Of a stretch of 64,000 bases of DNA, positions 33,001-38,205 are shown in pieces. This DNA is from Hippopus hippopus (taxonomy: Eukaryota > Mollusca > Bivalvia > Cardiida > Cardiidae): NCBI GenBank assembly GCA_946811185.2, contig OX328102.1, positions 13,517,194-13,581,193 of the forward strand. Reading direction: 5' to 3'. Each line of letters begins with the position of its first letter. Positions within the stretch are counted from its first letter, which is position 1. The position numbers and the translations under genes are program-made. The notes under the pieces are model-generated. The model made no database searches, was not told where the DNA came from, and saw only the letters and a list, made by a program, of their open reading frames with translations.

Positions 33001-34832
33001 TCTCGAGTCGGACAAGTCAGGCATAGGAATTCCGCACCCCTGATCACTGTTTTGATTTACAAGTTTTGTGCTAGTTAGTATGCACATATATATGTGATCT
33101 GCAGAGTTCAAAATTTTAAGCAGGACTTTTCTCACTTTTGCTGTGCTTGACATGCACATATATGACAAGTTTAGTTTGAAATTTAGAATGTGACTTTCAT
33201 GTTTTGTATGTGATTCACATACATATGTACATGAATGGGAACCCTGCCTGTACTTTGGAACTTATGCTCTGGACAAAACAAATAACCAAGGACAATAACA
33301 CGTTTCTGGAGATGCACAGAAGAACGTACGGGCTGAGTCTCTTCACGTTACCCGTAGTACAGCTAGCGTCTGGAAGACTTTGGCTAAGATGAAAAGCCGC
33401 AGGAAACATGAATGAATGCAATAAATCATTGCAATTTTAACTAAATTTTGATAGGACTAATCACTTTCTTACAAAAGATCAATTAATTTTCTATTTTTGT
33501 AGTATTACTTGTTTTTGTTTTGCATGATTATGCTGTGTTTCTACAACTCCCGATTCGGGGTCTAGCTCCGATGTTATTTTTGTGATTGTTTCTCCGCTAG
33601 ACTCCCGCAGCAGCCTTCTTTAAAAGTATCTGGAATGAATATGATTTTACCTGCATCTTTTCAAAAGGCTCTATGCGACAAAATTTCCAATGACAGCTAA
33701 TAAAATGGGCATGGATTGTTAGATAAACGATTAATCTTTATTATCACACAAGCTGTGCTGCAAAATACCAATTAAATCAATGGAAATTTACCTTTTTTCC
33801 CAACGTAAATAAATCCAGTGAAATTTGTAAACAACTTACATGGCAACTTCCGTTAAACAGACATGCGCCCTCAACGGAATTTGAATTTTGTACAGTCTGG
33901 TTCTCTAACCATTTTTGTATAAGGTGCCTTTGTCAACAGTGGAATTCCCAAATGAACCATCCTTTAGTGTGTCTGAGATACTGCGATTTCTGCCCAGACA
34001 TGCGCACTGATGATATCACCATGTTTTGATTTCTGGTGAGGTAGGTCAACGGTTATTTACGTTGAAAAGTACAGATTTGCACAAAGGTAAGATTTAGATA
34101 CTAACTAACATCAGTTTTTTTTGTAAAGATTAATCATTTATCTAACAATCCATGCCCATTTTATTAGCTGTCATTGGAAATTTTGTCGCATAGAACCGTT
34201 TGAAAAGATGCCGGTAAAATTGTATTCATTCCAGATACTTTTAAAGAAGGCTGCTGCGGAAGTCTAGCGGAGAAACAATCACAAAAATAACATCGGAGCT
34301 AGACCCCCGAATCGGGAGTATGTTTCTACATTCCAAGAAATTCGAACAGTAACTGGACAGAACAATACTAGGCTTATGAGTACTTTGGATAATGACTAGA
34401 CTATCTAAAGCATGAGATATATATCGAAAGCATGATGAGAGTAAAGGATACGTCAGATTTACTTCCTCCAATATAAAAGGAGCAAACACTTTTGAAAGCG
34501 CTGCTCGCCTTAAGGCCTTGTCCATATTCATTTTGCACGGTAGGCGGTAGTGAGCGATAGTTTTCAAATTTCGATTTAGTTCTTCAGATACACACAACCA
34601 TTAATGACTCATTTTAGTTATTGACGTTTGAAAGTTGAAGCGGAAGTAAGCGAAAACAAATGTTTATGACAGTTGATTTCCACTTTACATAAACCGTTTG
34701 TATCCAAACTAACAACAGCGCAATAAATATTAAGTTTTCAAAAGGAGGAAATATTCATTTAAGCCTATGCAAATTGATGAGATACGGTTCACGTACCCTT
34801 TCTCCGTCTGAAATTGTATCTTCGTCCGACAT
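8885..34832 (-). CDS. CAPZA: F-actin capping protein subunit alpha, whole gene (10 coding exons)
   Basis: Joined coding exons (minus strand, 5' to 3'): 34832-34797, 26873-26810, 24241-24193, 22614-22551, 17982-17912, 16977-16762, 12528-12444, 11664-11593, 9666-9604, 9025-8885. The sum is 861 nt, i.e. 286 residues plus TGA, equal to vertebrate CAPZA1/2. Every intron is GT-AG and all phases join. The two family signatures are present: VHYYEDGNV (exon 8) and FKALRRQLP (exon 10). The alpha subunit pairs with CapZ beta to cap barbed ends of actin filaments in the cytoplasm. Lys256, Arg260 and Arg266, basic residues known to matter for actin binding in chicken CapZ alpha1, fall at the same numbers here. 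The last ~28 residues correspond to the C-terminal tentacle. Nothing in the reading frame is broken, so the gene looks functional despite dense intronic transposons. Gene identity is near certain; UTR ends are not determined. Confidence 0.97.
9054..9272 (-). mobile_element. TPM copy, B-A, in CapZ intron 9
   Basis: TTAACCCTTTATCACACAAT starts only 28 bp from the exon 10 acceptor. The A end is truncated near TCTACATATTTTTC. Confidence 0.75.
9355..9585 (-). mobile_element. TPM copy, B-A, in CapZ intron 9
   Basis: CCTTTTACCACACAATCC to AAAAGATTTAA. Its right end is about 19 bp from the exon 9 donor. Confidence 0.7.
9604..9666 (-). CDS. CAPZA: CapZ alpha exon 9
   Basis: Codes for [20 protein letters not shown] then Q, phase 0 on both sides. 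It corresponds to the [21 protein letters not shown] helix of vertebrates. The exon is only 63 bp and is hemmed in by TPM elements whose ends lie about 19 bp past the donor and 23 bp before the acceptor. Confidence 0.95.
9689..9855 (-). mobile_element. TPM copy, B-A, decayed, in CapZ intron 8
   Basis: ATAACCTTTTATCAAACAAT start, about 23 bp from the exon 9 acceptor. The A end is eroded. Confidence 0.55.
9858..10060 (-). repeat. SINE fragment, old
   Basis: CAGTCATATCACAGCAGCCA, a CTACCAGTATGCCAC block and AATGGCTATCATCAG match the SINE bodies elsewhere. The tRNA head is decayed (CTAGTCCTGTATGTTACTGA). Confidence 0.5.
10061..11094. other. CapZ intron 8, no recognised feature
   Basis: About 1 kb of AT-rich intronic sequence. 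I see no exon, repeat family or RNA gene. Confidence 0.4.
11095..11227 (-). mobile_element. TPM fragment
   Basis: B-half remnant (CCAATCCTGCAACTCTGG) and centre. Truncated at the next copy. Confidence 0.5.
11230..11415 (-). mobile_element. TPM copy, 5'-truncated B then A
   Basis: Starts within the B half (GAGGGCTTTTAAAAACATTG), then a well preserved centre and a complete A half ending GGTAAAAGGTTAA. Confidence 0.7.
11593..11664 (-). CDS. CAPZA: CapZ alpha exon 8
   Basis: Codes for [20 protein letters not shown] then INVS, phase 0 on both sides. VHYYEDGNV is the first family signature. Splice sites are CCCATCAG and TCT|GTAAGT. Confidence 0.97.
11840..12008 (+). mobile_element. GGGCTTAATGCATC-type MITE, truncated
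   Basis: GCCATACCCTGTGAAAAGGG start and a shortened inner palindrome. The 3' inverted end is missing where the next element begins. Confidence 0.6.
12009..12360 (+). mobile_element. Helentron/pearl-like fragment (AAGAGCACCGCATGC type)
   Basis: Opens AAAGAGCACCGCATGCAGGT, a hairpin-bearing terminus also found at 14229 and 60286. It then runs through TAGTTGCTTGATTTTCAGTC and ends near GACGCAGATGATGCC. No tandem core. Confidence 0.6.
12444..12528 (-). CDS. CAPZA: CapZ alpha exon 7
   Basis: Completes the split Trp and codes for [20 protein letters not shown] then LTGILKVQ, phase 0. NGRWRS-W is invariant in the family and follows NFW of exon 6 directly. The acceptor TTTTTTAAG is slightly weak (AAG rather than CAG); the donor is CAA|GTAAGT. 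Confidence 0.96.
12529..12886. other. CapZ intron 6, no recognised feature
   Basis: Intronic sequence upstream of exon 7 in the transcript; nothing recognised. Confidence 0.35.
12888..13085. mobile_element. Palindromic MITE, family shared with 4872-5033
   Basis: Ends GTTTACCAACCATTCTTA and its inverse (GAATGGTTGGTGAATAC). Arms ATGTGAAAGTAACACAAC and GTTAACTTCACAT. Confidence 0.7.
13138..13412 (+). mobile_element. GGGCTTAATGCATC-type MITE, complete
   Basis: GGCCATGTTCTGTGAAAAGG to CCAGAGCATGGCTCAT, inner CTGTGTCAGCCTGCACAG present. Confidence 0.7.
13520..13880. mobile_element. MITE related to 3087-3445
   Basis: Begins near TAATGATACATCTTTAC and ends TAGATGTATCTTTAAG, an inverted pair. The body ATGCCAAATGTTGCCCCTGA is shared with the earlier copy. 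Confidence 0.65.
13884..15420 (+). mobile_element. Pearl/Helentron-like element with ~170 bp core repeats, nested
   Basis: Left terminus AACAAGAGGACCATGATGGT is a hairpin. A second terminus (AAGAGCACCGCATGC) lies inside at 14229. Three core units start near 14778, 14948 and 15115 (share ATGAATGCTCTAGCC and GGTTTGTCACAAGAAGAT). An ACGG-type microsatellite covers 15328-15366. The right end is AGAGCACTTCGTGCTC then AGGTGAGCT, followed by poly-A. This layout (hairpin end, core tandem, ACGG tract, hairpin end) is that of bivalve pearl elements, now generally grouped with Helentrons. Confidence 0.75.
15568..16724 (+). mobile_element. TPM copy, A-B, split by a hAT-like insertion
   Basis: TTAATTCTTTACCAAATAGT opens at 15568. 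The central palindrome is intact at 15674-15735. The B half is interrupted at 15776 and resumes AGGTAAAGGATTAA at 16711-16724. Ends about 37 bp from the CapZ exon 6 donor. Confidence 0.75.
15777..16708. mobile_element. hAT-like element, 932 bp, 5 bp target duplication
   Basis: Ends CAGGGATGTAAAAT and (inverted) CAGAGATATAAAAT. Flanks ACAGG (15772-15776) and TCAGG (16709-16713) are an imperfect 5 bp duplication. Subterminal repeats of GGGCGAGT/GGCGAGTA lie inside both ends. No transposase recognised. Sits inside a TPM. Confidence 0.75.
16762..16977 (-). CDS. CAPZA: CapZ alpha exon 6
   Basis: The longest exon. It begins with [20 protein letters not shown] (after a split Lys) and ends [15 protein letters not shown] with the Trp codon split over the intron (TG|G). 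These match FDHLRKEASD and [16 protein letters not shown] of vertebrates. The middle ([20 protein letters not shown]) is more divergent, as in other species. A TPM element begins about 37 bp past the donor and another lies about 60 bp before the acceptor. Confidence 0.97.
17036..17220 (+). mobile_element. TPM copy, 5' truncated
   Basis: The A half starts internally (CAATTTTAGACAACAAATTA). The B end GTGTGGTAAAGAGTTT is intact apart from the TTAA. Confidence 0.65.
17400..17680 (+). mobile_element. GGGCTTAATGCATC-type MITE
   Basis: CAGCCATGCTCTGTGAACAG to AGTCCCCTTTTGTCAGGGC, inverted ends. Middle CAGCCTGCACAGGCTG retained. Confidence 0.65.
17681..17911. other. CapZ intron 5, no recognised feature
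   Basis: Contains a short run of GGGGCTATTGTC-like imperfect repeats near 17730-17790. Otherwise unassigned. Confidence 0.35.
17912..17982 (-). CDS. CAPZA: CapZ alpha exon 5
   Basis: Codes for [20 protein letters not shown] followed by TTF and two bases of Lys. [16 protein letters not shown] is the most recognisable N-domain motif of the family. The donor is CAA|GTAAGT. Confidence 0.97.
18004..18258. mobile_element. TPM copy, A-A type, decayed
   Basis: Left AACTCTTTCCCAGAAC then AAAATTTTAGATTTGTCC is an A half. The right half also reads as an A half on the opposite strand (AATGCTTTCAACTTGGACCA...GGTATTGAGTTAA). The centre is damaged. Confidence 0.6.
18289..18518 (+). mobile_element. TPM copy, A-B
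   Basis: Complete, TTAA at both ends, long intact centre at about 18400-18460. Lies just 30 bp from the A-A copy. Confidence 0.8.
18519..19500. other. CapZ intron 4, no recognised feature
   Basis: About 1 kb of AT-rich DNA. A poly-A run lies at 19507-19521. No repeat or exon recognised. Confidence 0.4.
19763..21953 (+). mobile_element. Outer Helentron-like element (GCTCCCC type)
   Basis: Left terminus AACAAGAGCCGTCATAGACG then GATTATGCTCCCC. Right terminus ACGGACGGACAGACG then TATATGCTCCCCCTTTGGGG, a hairpin. The two GCTCCCC motifs identify the same element on both sides of the pearl array at 20128-21500, and a further AAAACAAGGGCACATGG start lies at 21657. Confidence 0.6.
20128..21500 (+). 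mobile_element. Pearl-like element with about eight ~155 bp core units
   Basis: Core units recur near 20221, 20373, 20525, 20683, 20778, 20937, 21093 and 21245, each with GGAAGTTATGCCCTGGACAA, TTTACAAAGGGCAATAAC and ACACTGCACTTCTCC. One unit (20683-20778) is truncated. An ACGG/ACAG tract lies at 21420-21452, and the end hairpin is TATCCCC...GGGGGTATA. Part of a core unit also remains at 29725-29892. Confidence 0.8.
21954..22104. other. No recognised feature
   Basis: Spacer with a GGGGGTGGGG tract. Confidence 0.3.
22105..22425 (-). repeat. SINE-2 (tRNA-headed SINE)
   Basis: Head on the minus strand: CCGGTAGCTTAGTCGGTAGC (box A) and GTCGCAGGTTAGATCC (box B). Tail at the left is TGATTGATTGATTGG, a tetranucleotide repeat. 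Body ATCCATGCTTTCCTGG and TACCAGTACTCC. Same family at 58245-58545 and 62583-62890. Confidence 0.75.
22551..22614 (-). CDS. CAPZA: CapZ alpha exon 4
   Basis: Codes for [20 protein letters not shown] followed by EQ and ends in phase 0. AQYN-DQFTP is the conserved family block. The acceptor is TTTACAG and the donor is CAG|GTAAGTG. A SINE lies about 130 bp downstream in the transcript direction. Confidence 0.95.
22669..22905 (+). mobile_element. TPM copy, A-B, old
   Basis: CTTTACCATACAACAAATTT start; the central palindrome is largely lost (GCTAATTAAAAAACAAGTTC). Confidence 0.55.
22953..23000 (+). mobile_element. Helentron-like left-end stub
   Basis: GAACAAGAGGGGCTAAATCG resembles the common AACAAGAGG...CGCTC terminus. 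The rest is absent. Confidence 0.4.
23043..23261 (+). mobile_element. TPM copy, A-B
   Basis: TTAA at both ends. A deletion removes the DNA after CTAGCC in the A half, and the centre is altered (GAAAATGAAAGAGAAAGC). Confidence 0.65.
23262..23672. other. CapZ intron 3, no recognised feature
   Basis: Nothing recognised. Confidence 0.35.
23673..23940 (+). mobile_element. Pearl/Helentron-like fragment
   Basis: ATAAGAGGACCATGATGGCC then CTCACCTGAG is the left terminus. It is followed by one or two core units of the GACAAACATTCTGAC type. Confidence 0.6.
23925..24105 (-). repeat. SINE-1 fragment
   Basis: Head box B-like GGTTGCTGGTTCAATACC (minus) and the body CACATGCATCAGAGGTGAGA. The tail half is missing. 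Confidence 0.6.
24193..24241 (-). CDS. CAPZA: CapZ alpha exon 3
   Basis: Completes the split Asp codon and codes for [16 protein letters not shown] plus two bases of Gly. It matches the DVRLLLNNDNLL block of vertebrate CAPZA. Splice sites are TTTTTTCAG on the 5' side and TGG|GTAAGG on the 3' side. At 49 nt it is the second shortest coding exon of the gene. Confidence 0.95.
24378..24581 (+). mobile_element. TPM copy, A-B, centre partly deleted
   Basis: TTAAGCCTTTATCAAACGAC to CTAGTAAAGTGTTA. One palindrome arm is shortened. Confidence 0.6.
24582..24650. mobile_element. TPM core fragment
   Basis: Only GGAAAGAAAACTTCATGGGA and one and a half palindrome arms are left. Confidence 0.45.
24651..25576. 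other. CapZ intron 2 DNA with a diverged hAT-like interior
   Basis: The stretch 25030-25180 (CGATCAGAGACACTTCAAAC) resembles 27680-27790 inside the element at 27232-28382. The rest is unassigned. Confidence 0.4.
25577..25951. mobile_element. TPM copy split by a SINE
   Basis: B-side remnant GGCTTTTAGAAAACATTGTG on the left; A-side remnant ending CTGGTAAAGAGGGTTA on the right. The centre is replaced by SINE-1 (25617-25875). Confidence 0.55.
25617..25875 (-). repeat. SINE-1 with target duplication
   Basis: Flanked by AAGGAGA (25610-25616 and 25876-25882), a target duplication within the AAAAGGAGAAAA motif of a TPM. Head (minus) GGTAGCTCAGTGGTTAGCCA. Body ATGCTCAGAGGTGAGAGG. Confidence 0.75.
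25952..26299. other. No firm feature; C-rich stretch
   Basis: 26150-26280 is rich in CCC tracts (GGGGGAGGACACC, CTCCCTCCCCCACTC) and may be part of an unrecognised transposon. Confidence 0.3.
26300..26430. repeat. Unclassified repeat fragment (AAAGGGGCATTAAACCAG)
   Basis: TTAAAGGGGCATTAAACCAG has the look of a MITE terminus. A stub AACAAGAGGCCCTG follows at 26423. No second copy in this window. Confidence 0.3.
26431..26809. other. CapZ intron 2, no recognised feature
   Basis: Nothing recognised. Confidence 0.3.
26810..26873 (-). CDS. CAPZA: CapZ alpha exon 2
   Basis: Codes for [20 protein letters not shown] followed by T and the first base of a split codon. [11 protein letters not shown] is an almost invariant block of the capping protein alpha family. 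The acceptor is TTTCAG and the donor is CAG|GTAATG. The intron upstream, about 7.9 kb, carries most of the hAT-like and Mutator-like insertions. Confidence 0.96.
27232..28382. mobile_element. hAT-like element, 1151 bp, nested
   Basis: Ends CAGGGATCTCC and (inverted) CAGGGTTCTCC. Flanks GCGTA (27227-27231) and GTGTA (28383-28387); copy 2 of the host element has the single uninterrupted GTGTA. Inverted TGACTCTTGG repeats lie near its right end. A poly-G tract lies at 27847-27858. Confidence 0.8.
27945..28084 (-). mobile_element. TPM fragment
   Basis: CTCCCTTTTCCACAATGTTC through ATTGTCGTCTGCAAATG to GTTTGGTAAACAGTTC: the A half only. Confidence 0.55.
29725..29892 (+). mobile_element. Pearl core-unit fragment
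   Basis: GGAAGTTATGCTCTGGACAA, AACAAAGGGTAATAACTCC and TGAAGTCAATAGCTTTTATG match a single core unit of the 20128-21500 array. Confidence 0.6.
29893..30063. mobile_element. Possible short hAT-like element
   Basis: CAGGGTTTTTCCCTGG and the inverted CAGGGTGTTCCCTGA bound 171 bp with a poly-G and TG repeat inside. No matching target duplication is visible. Confidence 0.35.
30064..30359. other. CapZ intron 1, no recognised feature
   Basis: Includes CAGGGTTCCCACAGCAC at 30065, perhaps another hAT-like end. Otherwise unassigned. Confidence 0.3.
30360..30662. mobile_element. Diverged copy of the hAT-like interior
   Basis: Shares TTGTGTCATGGGTATTTGCG, ATTTTACACTAGA and TTGATACTGATTGTG order with 28660-28920 and 31800-32060. 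Ends not found. Confidence 0.5.
30663..30888 (-). mobile_element. TPM copy, B-A
   Basis: Complete, TTAA both ends. The central palindrome has several compensated changes (AATACCGGTAACCAGTATTT). Confidence 0.75.
30889..31408. other. CapZ intron 1, no recognised feature
   Basis: Unassigned DNA. Confidence 0.35.
31409..33042. mobile_element. hAT-like element copy 2 (CAGGGGTGTG), 1.43 kb net
   Basis: Ends CAGGGGTGTGCAAT and (inverted) CAGGGGTGCGGAAT. Flanks ATCAA (31404-31408) and ATCAC (33043-33047). Contains a TPM (32223-32420) absent from copy 1 and lacks the 1151 bp insertion of copy 1. The protein-like frame of copy 1 is also here (32533-32670, minus). Confidence 0.8.
32223..32420 (-). mobile_element. 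TPM copy, B-A, with empty site known
   Basis: GTAACTCTTTACCACACAAT to GGTAAAGAGTTAA. Copy 1 of the host has a single TTAA at 29109-29112 in the matching place. About 15 bp of host are missing on the left, and one palindrome arm is deleted (starts GAAAACAGCATTTTCTCC). Confidence 0.8.
33048..33535. other. CapZ intron 1, no recognised feature
   Basis: Contains ATGCACATATATGTGA-like repeats near 33078-33235. No coding content recognised. Confidence 0.35.
33545..34320. mobile_element. Mutator-like foldback element, 776 bp
   Basis: Inverted arms of about 195 bp (33545-33740 and 34126-34320) begin AACTCCCGATTCGGGG and TACTCCCGATTCGGGG. Flanks TGTTTCTAC (33536-33544) and TGTTTCTAC (34321-34329) are an exact 9 bp duplication. 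Long arms plus a 9 bp duplication fit Mutator-like elements. The middle has no coding sign. Confidence 0.8.
34330..34796. other. CapZ intron 1, first 460 bp
   Basis: Unique-looking sequence next to exon 1; may hold intronic regulatory sites, but none recognised. Confidence 0.35.
34797..34832 (-). CDS. CAPZA: CapZ alpha exon 1 (start codon)
   Basis: Codes for [12 protein letters not shown] and ends in phase 0 at a strong donor (AGG|GTACGT). The ATG follows a run of A, a good initiation context. The acidic opening matches the variable N terminus of the family, which then runs into the conserved helical region encoded by exon 2. The assignment rests on the donor and on exact phase with exon 2, since this short segment alone is not diagnostic. 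Confidence 0.88.
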
Positions 34833-35488
34833 TTTTGCTGTCTGTCACGCCTCTCATTGACTGGTCTACAATCTTTCTGATTTGTTTATACTGGTGCCTC
34901 TTTCGATCGGGGTTAAAACGGCCCACTTGAAAGAAAGCCGGAGACCAAAACGGCTGTATGCCGAAACGGCCCACTACCACAACGGTCCCCTCTTTTTGTC
35001 ATTACTGAAAAAAAAAAATCGAAGTGGTATACCTTCATTAGGAGCACAAAACCAATTTTTATACATTTTGATGTAACAATTAGAATGTGACTCAAGAGAG
35101 TCAAAGTCTCCTTCGAATTTGTGGAGACAATCCTGTACTTCTTCCTAGGACTTGTCACTTCTCAGTCGTTTTTCACATTAGTAATTTGTGCACAACAGAA
35201 TTTGATCAGACTCTCGGTAAACAAACCCAAGCATTTATGTGTTTTTGAAGAATGCCATTTGATCAAGAGAAAACACGAGGACTGGTGGGGGAGACAAAAG
35301 AGCACACATGATCAGACCTGGGTTCAATTATTTCGATAAGTAATTAATTTATTACAGTTCACATGGAAATATTTCAATCAAATTACAATTATAATAGTAA
35401 ATAATTAAATACAAATTTTATGGAAAATAGTAATCTTTTTTATTATTATTATCTGACATTATATTCCTAAATAGGTTATGAAGCTTTA
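34833..35488. other. Sequence upstream of CapZ alpha, no recognised promoter motif
   Basis: Contains the presumed 5' UTR and promoter. It is relatively GC-rich near 34900-35000, with a repeated ACGGCCCAC motif. I see no clear TATA box, initiator or recognisable divergent gene. Short open frames here resemble no known protein. Confidence 0.3.
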
Positions 35489-35708
35489 AGTAACTCTTTA
35501 CCACACAATCCTGAGTTTTAATGAAGAAGGAGAAGGCTTAAAACTAAGAACATTAAAGGCAGGAACCAGCATTTTGTCCTTTTCCCACCAATGTTTTCTA
35601 CTGAACTAAAATAGAAATTATCATTTGAGCTTTATAAAATTTATCATCTGCAAAAAGTTTCAATTTGTTTGAGTCCACTCTTTGTTTTTTATTTGGTAAG
35701 GAGTTTAA
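35489..35708 (-). mobile_element. TPM copy, B-A
   Basis: GTAACTCTTTACCACACAAT to GGTAAGGAGTTTAA. One palindrome arm is partly lost. Confidence 0.7.
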
Positions 35709-35769
35709 AAAAAAAAGTCTCTATTCAACGAAATGTTAAATACAGAACTTTTTATACAAGAATTACTGG

Positions 35770-35997
35770 TTAACCCTTTACCAAACAATCCTGACTTTTA
35801 ACAATCCTGAAACAGAAGAATTTTGAAAACATTGTGGGAAAAGTAGAAAATACTATTTACTAGCTTTTCCTCTTTTCCCACGCTGTTTTATATCATTTCA
35901 CAGACAATTCAAGCATATAAGCTACATTTAATTTTGTCATCTGCCATTTGTTTCAATTTAGACAACTGTACAAATTTGTCCTTTTGTAAAGGGTTAA
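35770..35997 (-). mobile_element. TPM copy, B-A
   Basis: Complete, TTAACCCTTTACCAAACAAT to GTAAAGGGTTAA. Confidence 0.75.
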
Positions 35998-36912
35998 TGT
36001 TGTTCAACACTTTAACATTTATCAATGGTCAGGTGACACGTTTTTAGGTAATAACCAGGGATCTTATACACACATATATAAGATCCCTGATGATAACCAA
36101 GAGTGAAATTTAAACTTCCAAGTTATGATAGCAACTGCATAAAACCTGTATTTAACCCAGGTTTTATTTTTTGCACAACTTTGCAACATGTTTTTAAATT
36201 TAAGCAATTTGATTTTTTTTTGTCAATTATTTTGTTTTATTTTATGTCAATCAGTTAAATACAATAAAAGAAATCGGTTTTTATACCACTTATAAATTAC
36301 TTTCAAAAAAAAAAAAGAAGAAAAAAAGATACACTTCATCACTATTTATTAAACTATAATTGCAATTGGGTCCAGGTAGACTGCACATCATAGTTAACAT
36401 CGGACAGGAATGCAGAGTATTTGGGAACTGAGGTCCAAGCTCTATGAATTCAAACTTTAATAGTTAGAAAAGAGTGAAGAAAGTTATAAAATTCATTCTG
36501 TTTAAATCGATTGAAACAACAGAAGTCATAAGCCAGGTAAAGGTGTGATAAACACTTAAGTGCATTCGATCTCTATAAACTAATTTATAAACTATATATC
36601 AATGCACATAATATAAATCTTGGGGCGAATCTTCTCCCAAATGAGTTAAAGGGCTCGAATCTACTCCACAGTTTTTTTTTTTTGCATTGGGCCGAATCTT
36701 CTACCAATACAGGGGACCAGCACTTCATTTGTTTCAACAGGCAACAGGGATTGAAAACGAAAGTAGATCTCGATTATCGTTACATGTAGCTATACAGAAT
36801 TACCTGTACCATAACTGACTAATGTTGTTTAACTGGGAAAAGGTAAGGTGTATACTCTTCGCAAAGGATAACTTACAACTTTGGGTGAGCTTGGTGAATG
36901 GAGACACCGAGA
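35998..36912. other. Intergenic, no recognised feature
   Basis: AT-rich. Small hairpin ATCTTATACACACATATATA/AGATCCCTG near 36060. GGGCCGAATCTTCTACC motifs repeat at 36627-36710. Confidence 0.35.
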
Positions 36913-37690
36913 CCACTGACCATTTAGGTAATCGGAAAGAAAGTATCAGGAAAAAAAAAAATGTATCGGGAAAAAAGTACCAACTTTTACTAGGAAAGAA
37001 AGTATCTGGAAAAAAGGATCAGTTTCTGTCAATATTGTGATACTTTATCAATATTTATTTTAAATCACATGATTATGATTTTGATATGTAATTAATTTTT
37101 GACATTTAAGCACACCAAAAGTCCTTGTTAGAAATATTTTCTCTTTTTCCTACGAAGCCCTCCACCTTCTTTAGTTGGTAAACAATTAACTTTGTAAAAC
37201 TCACAAACTTTGAATATTGTAAGTAGAGTGTAAGTTAAACATCGATCAAAAATGAAATAAAATGATGATTAAAGACAGCATATTATTAAGTTTGGCAATA
37301 TCAATGACATAATCAAATCAAAGTGAAAATTAGACCTTAATTCGGATGATAGAGATTGCAAATTACAAAAATTACACAAATATAGACATCAAAAATATTT
37401 TAATTGCTATTGTTATTCCCCAATCTTTTACAGCTATCAACAACCAACCGTGAGTGTTTGCACATTTCTTCCCAATCTCAGGCCAGAAAAAGTGAAAAGA
37501 AAAACATACAATTATCACATTTTTTTCTTTAGTAAAGTCATTATAACCTATCAACTAAATTTTAACATCATATACCACATTAGTCTCTTTTTGGCAACTG
37601 ATACATTGTTTCCTGATACTTTTTTCTGATAATTTTTATCTTGATTCTTTTTTTTCCTGATGCTTTCTTTCCTACCATCGACCATTTACA
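36913..37690. repeat. Foldback repeat with (GTATCAGGAAAAAA)-type tracts
   Basis: GGAAAGAAAGTATCAGGAAA and further GTATCxGGAAAAAA units at 36930-37030 reappear inverted at 37600-37685 (CCTGATGCTTTCTTTCCTAC). The ~560 bp between is unassigned. Confidence 0.55.
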
Positions 37691-38085
37691 CCCCGGCCTT
37701 AAAATTCTTGAGATTGGCCACTTTGGGCGACACCTAGACCCCTTCGGGCACCTGTTTCTGTATCTAAGTAAGACCCCTATTTTACTATCAAAGAATCATG
37801 TTAATATTTGACAATCCAATTTTTTTTTGTAATAGATTTTATTTTAGAGATTTTCTATAAATTCTTTTTAGTGTTTTATCATTATCACCTTAAAATCTTC
37901 TTTTTTAAAACCCTTTTTACACCCCTCCCCCAACTTAAAACCCCTTTTTTAAAGGGTTGAACTTGATATCATATCTGTTGAACAACTGTGGTCATGCAGT
38001 TGAATATCTATGAGATGTCTTATAGTATAAACTACATTCTCTTTCATGCAAGCTGTACATTGATTCCAGTAGTCCCCATCCAGTG
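37691..38085. other. Intergenic, no recognised feature
   Basis: Nothing recognised. Confidence 0.3.
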
Positions 38086-38093
38086 TGATTGCC

Positions 38094-38197
38094 ATACCTT
38101 CAGTCTGAAGGGTTGCTCCGATTTTATTTTTGTGATTGGTCTCCACTGAGACCCAGTCTGAAAAATAACATTGGAGCAACCCTTCAGACTGAAGGTA
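38094..38197. mobile_element. Miniature palindromic element, 104 bp
   Basis: ATACCTTCAGTCTGAAGGGT and its inverse form the arms. Flanks TGATTGCC (38086-38093) and TGGTTGCC (38198-38205). The inner motif GCTCCGATTTTATTTTTGTG resembles GCTCCGATGTTATTTTTGTG of the Mutator-like foldback. Confidence 0.65.
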
Positions 38198-38205
38198 TGG
38201 TTGCC

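Noticed and set aside
34200..34600. 118-codon open frame on the minus strand near CapZ exon 1
   Set aside because: Half lies in the arm of the Mutator-like foldback; the rest is intronic with no recognisable protein.
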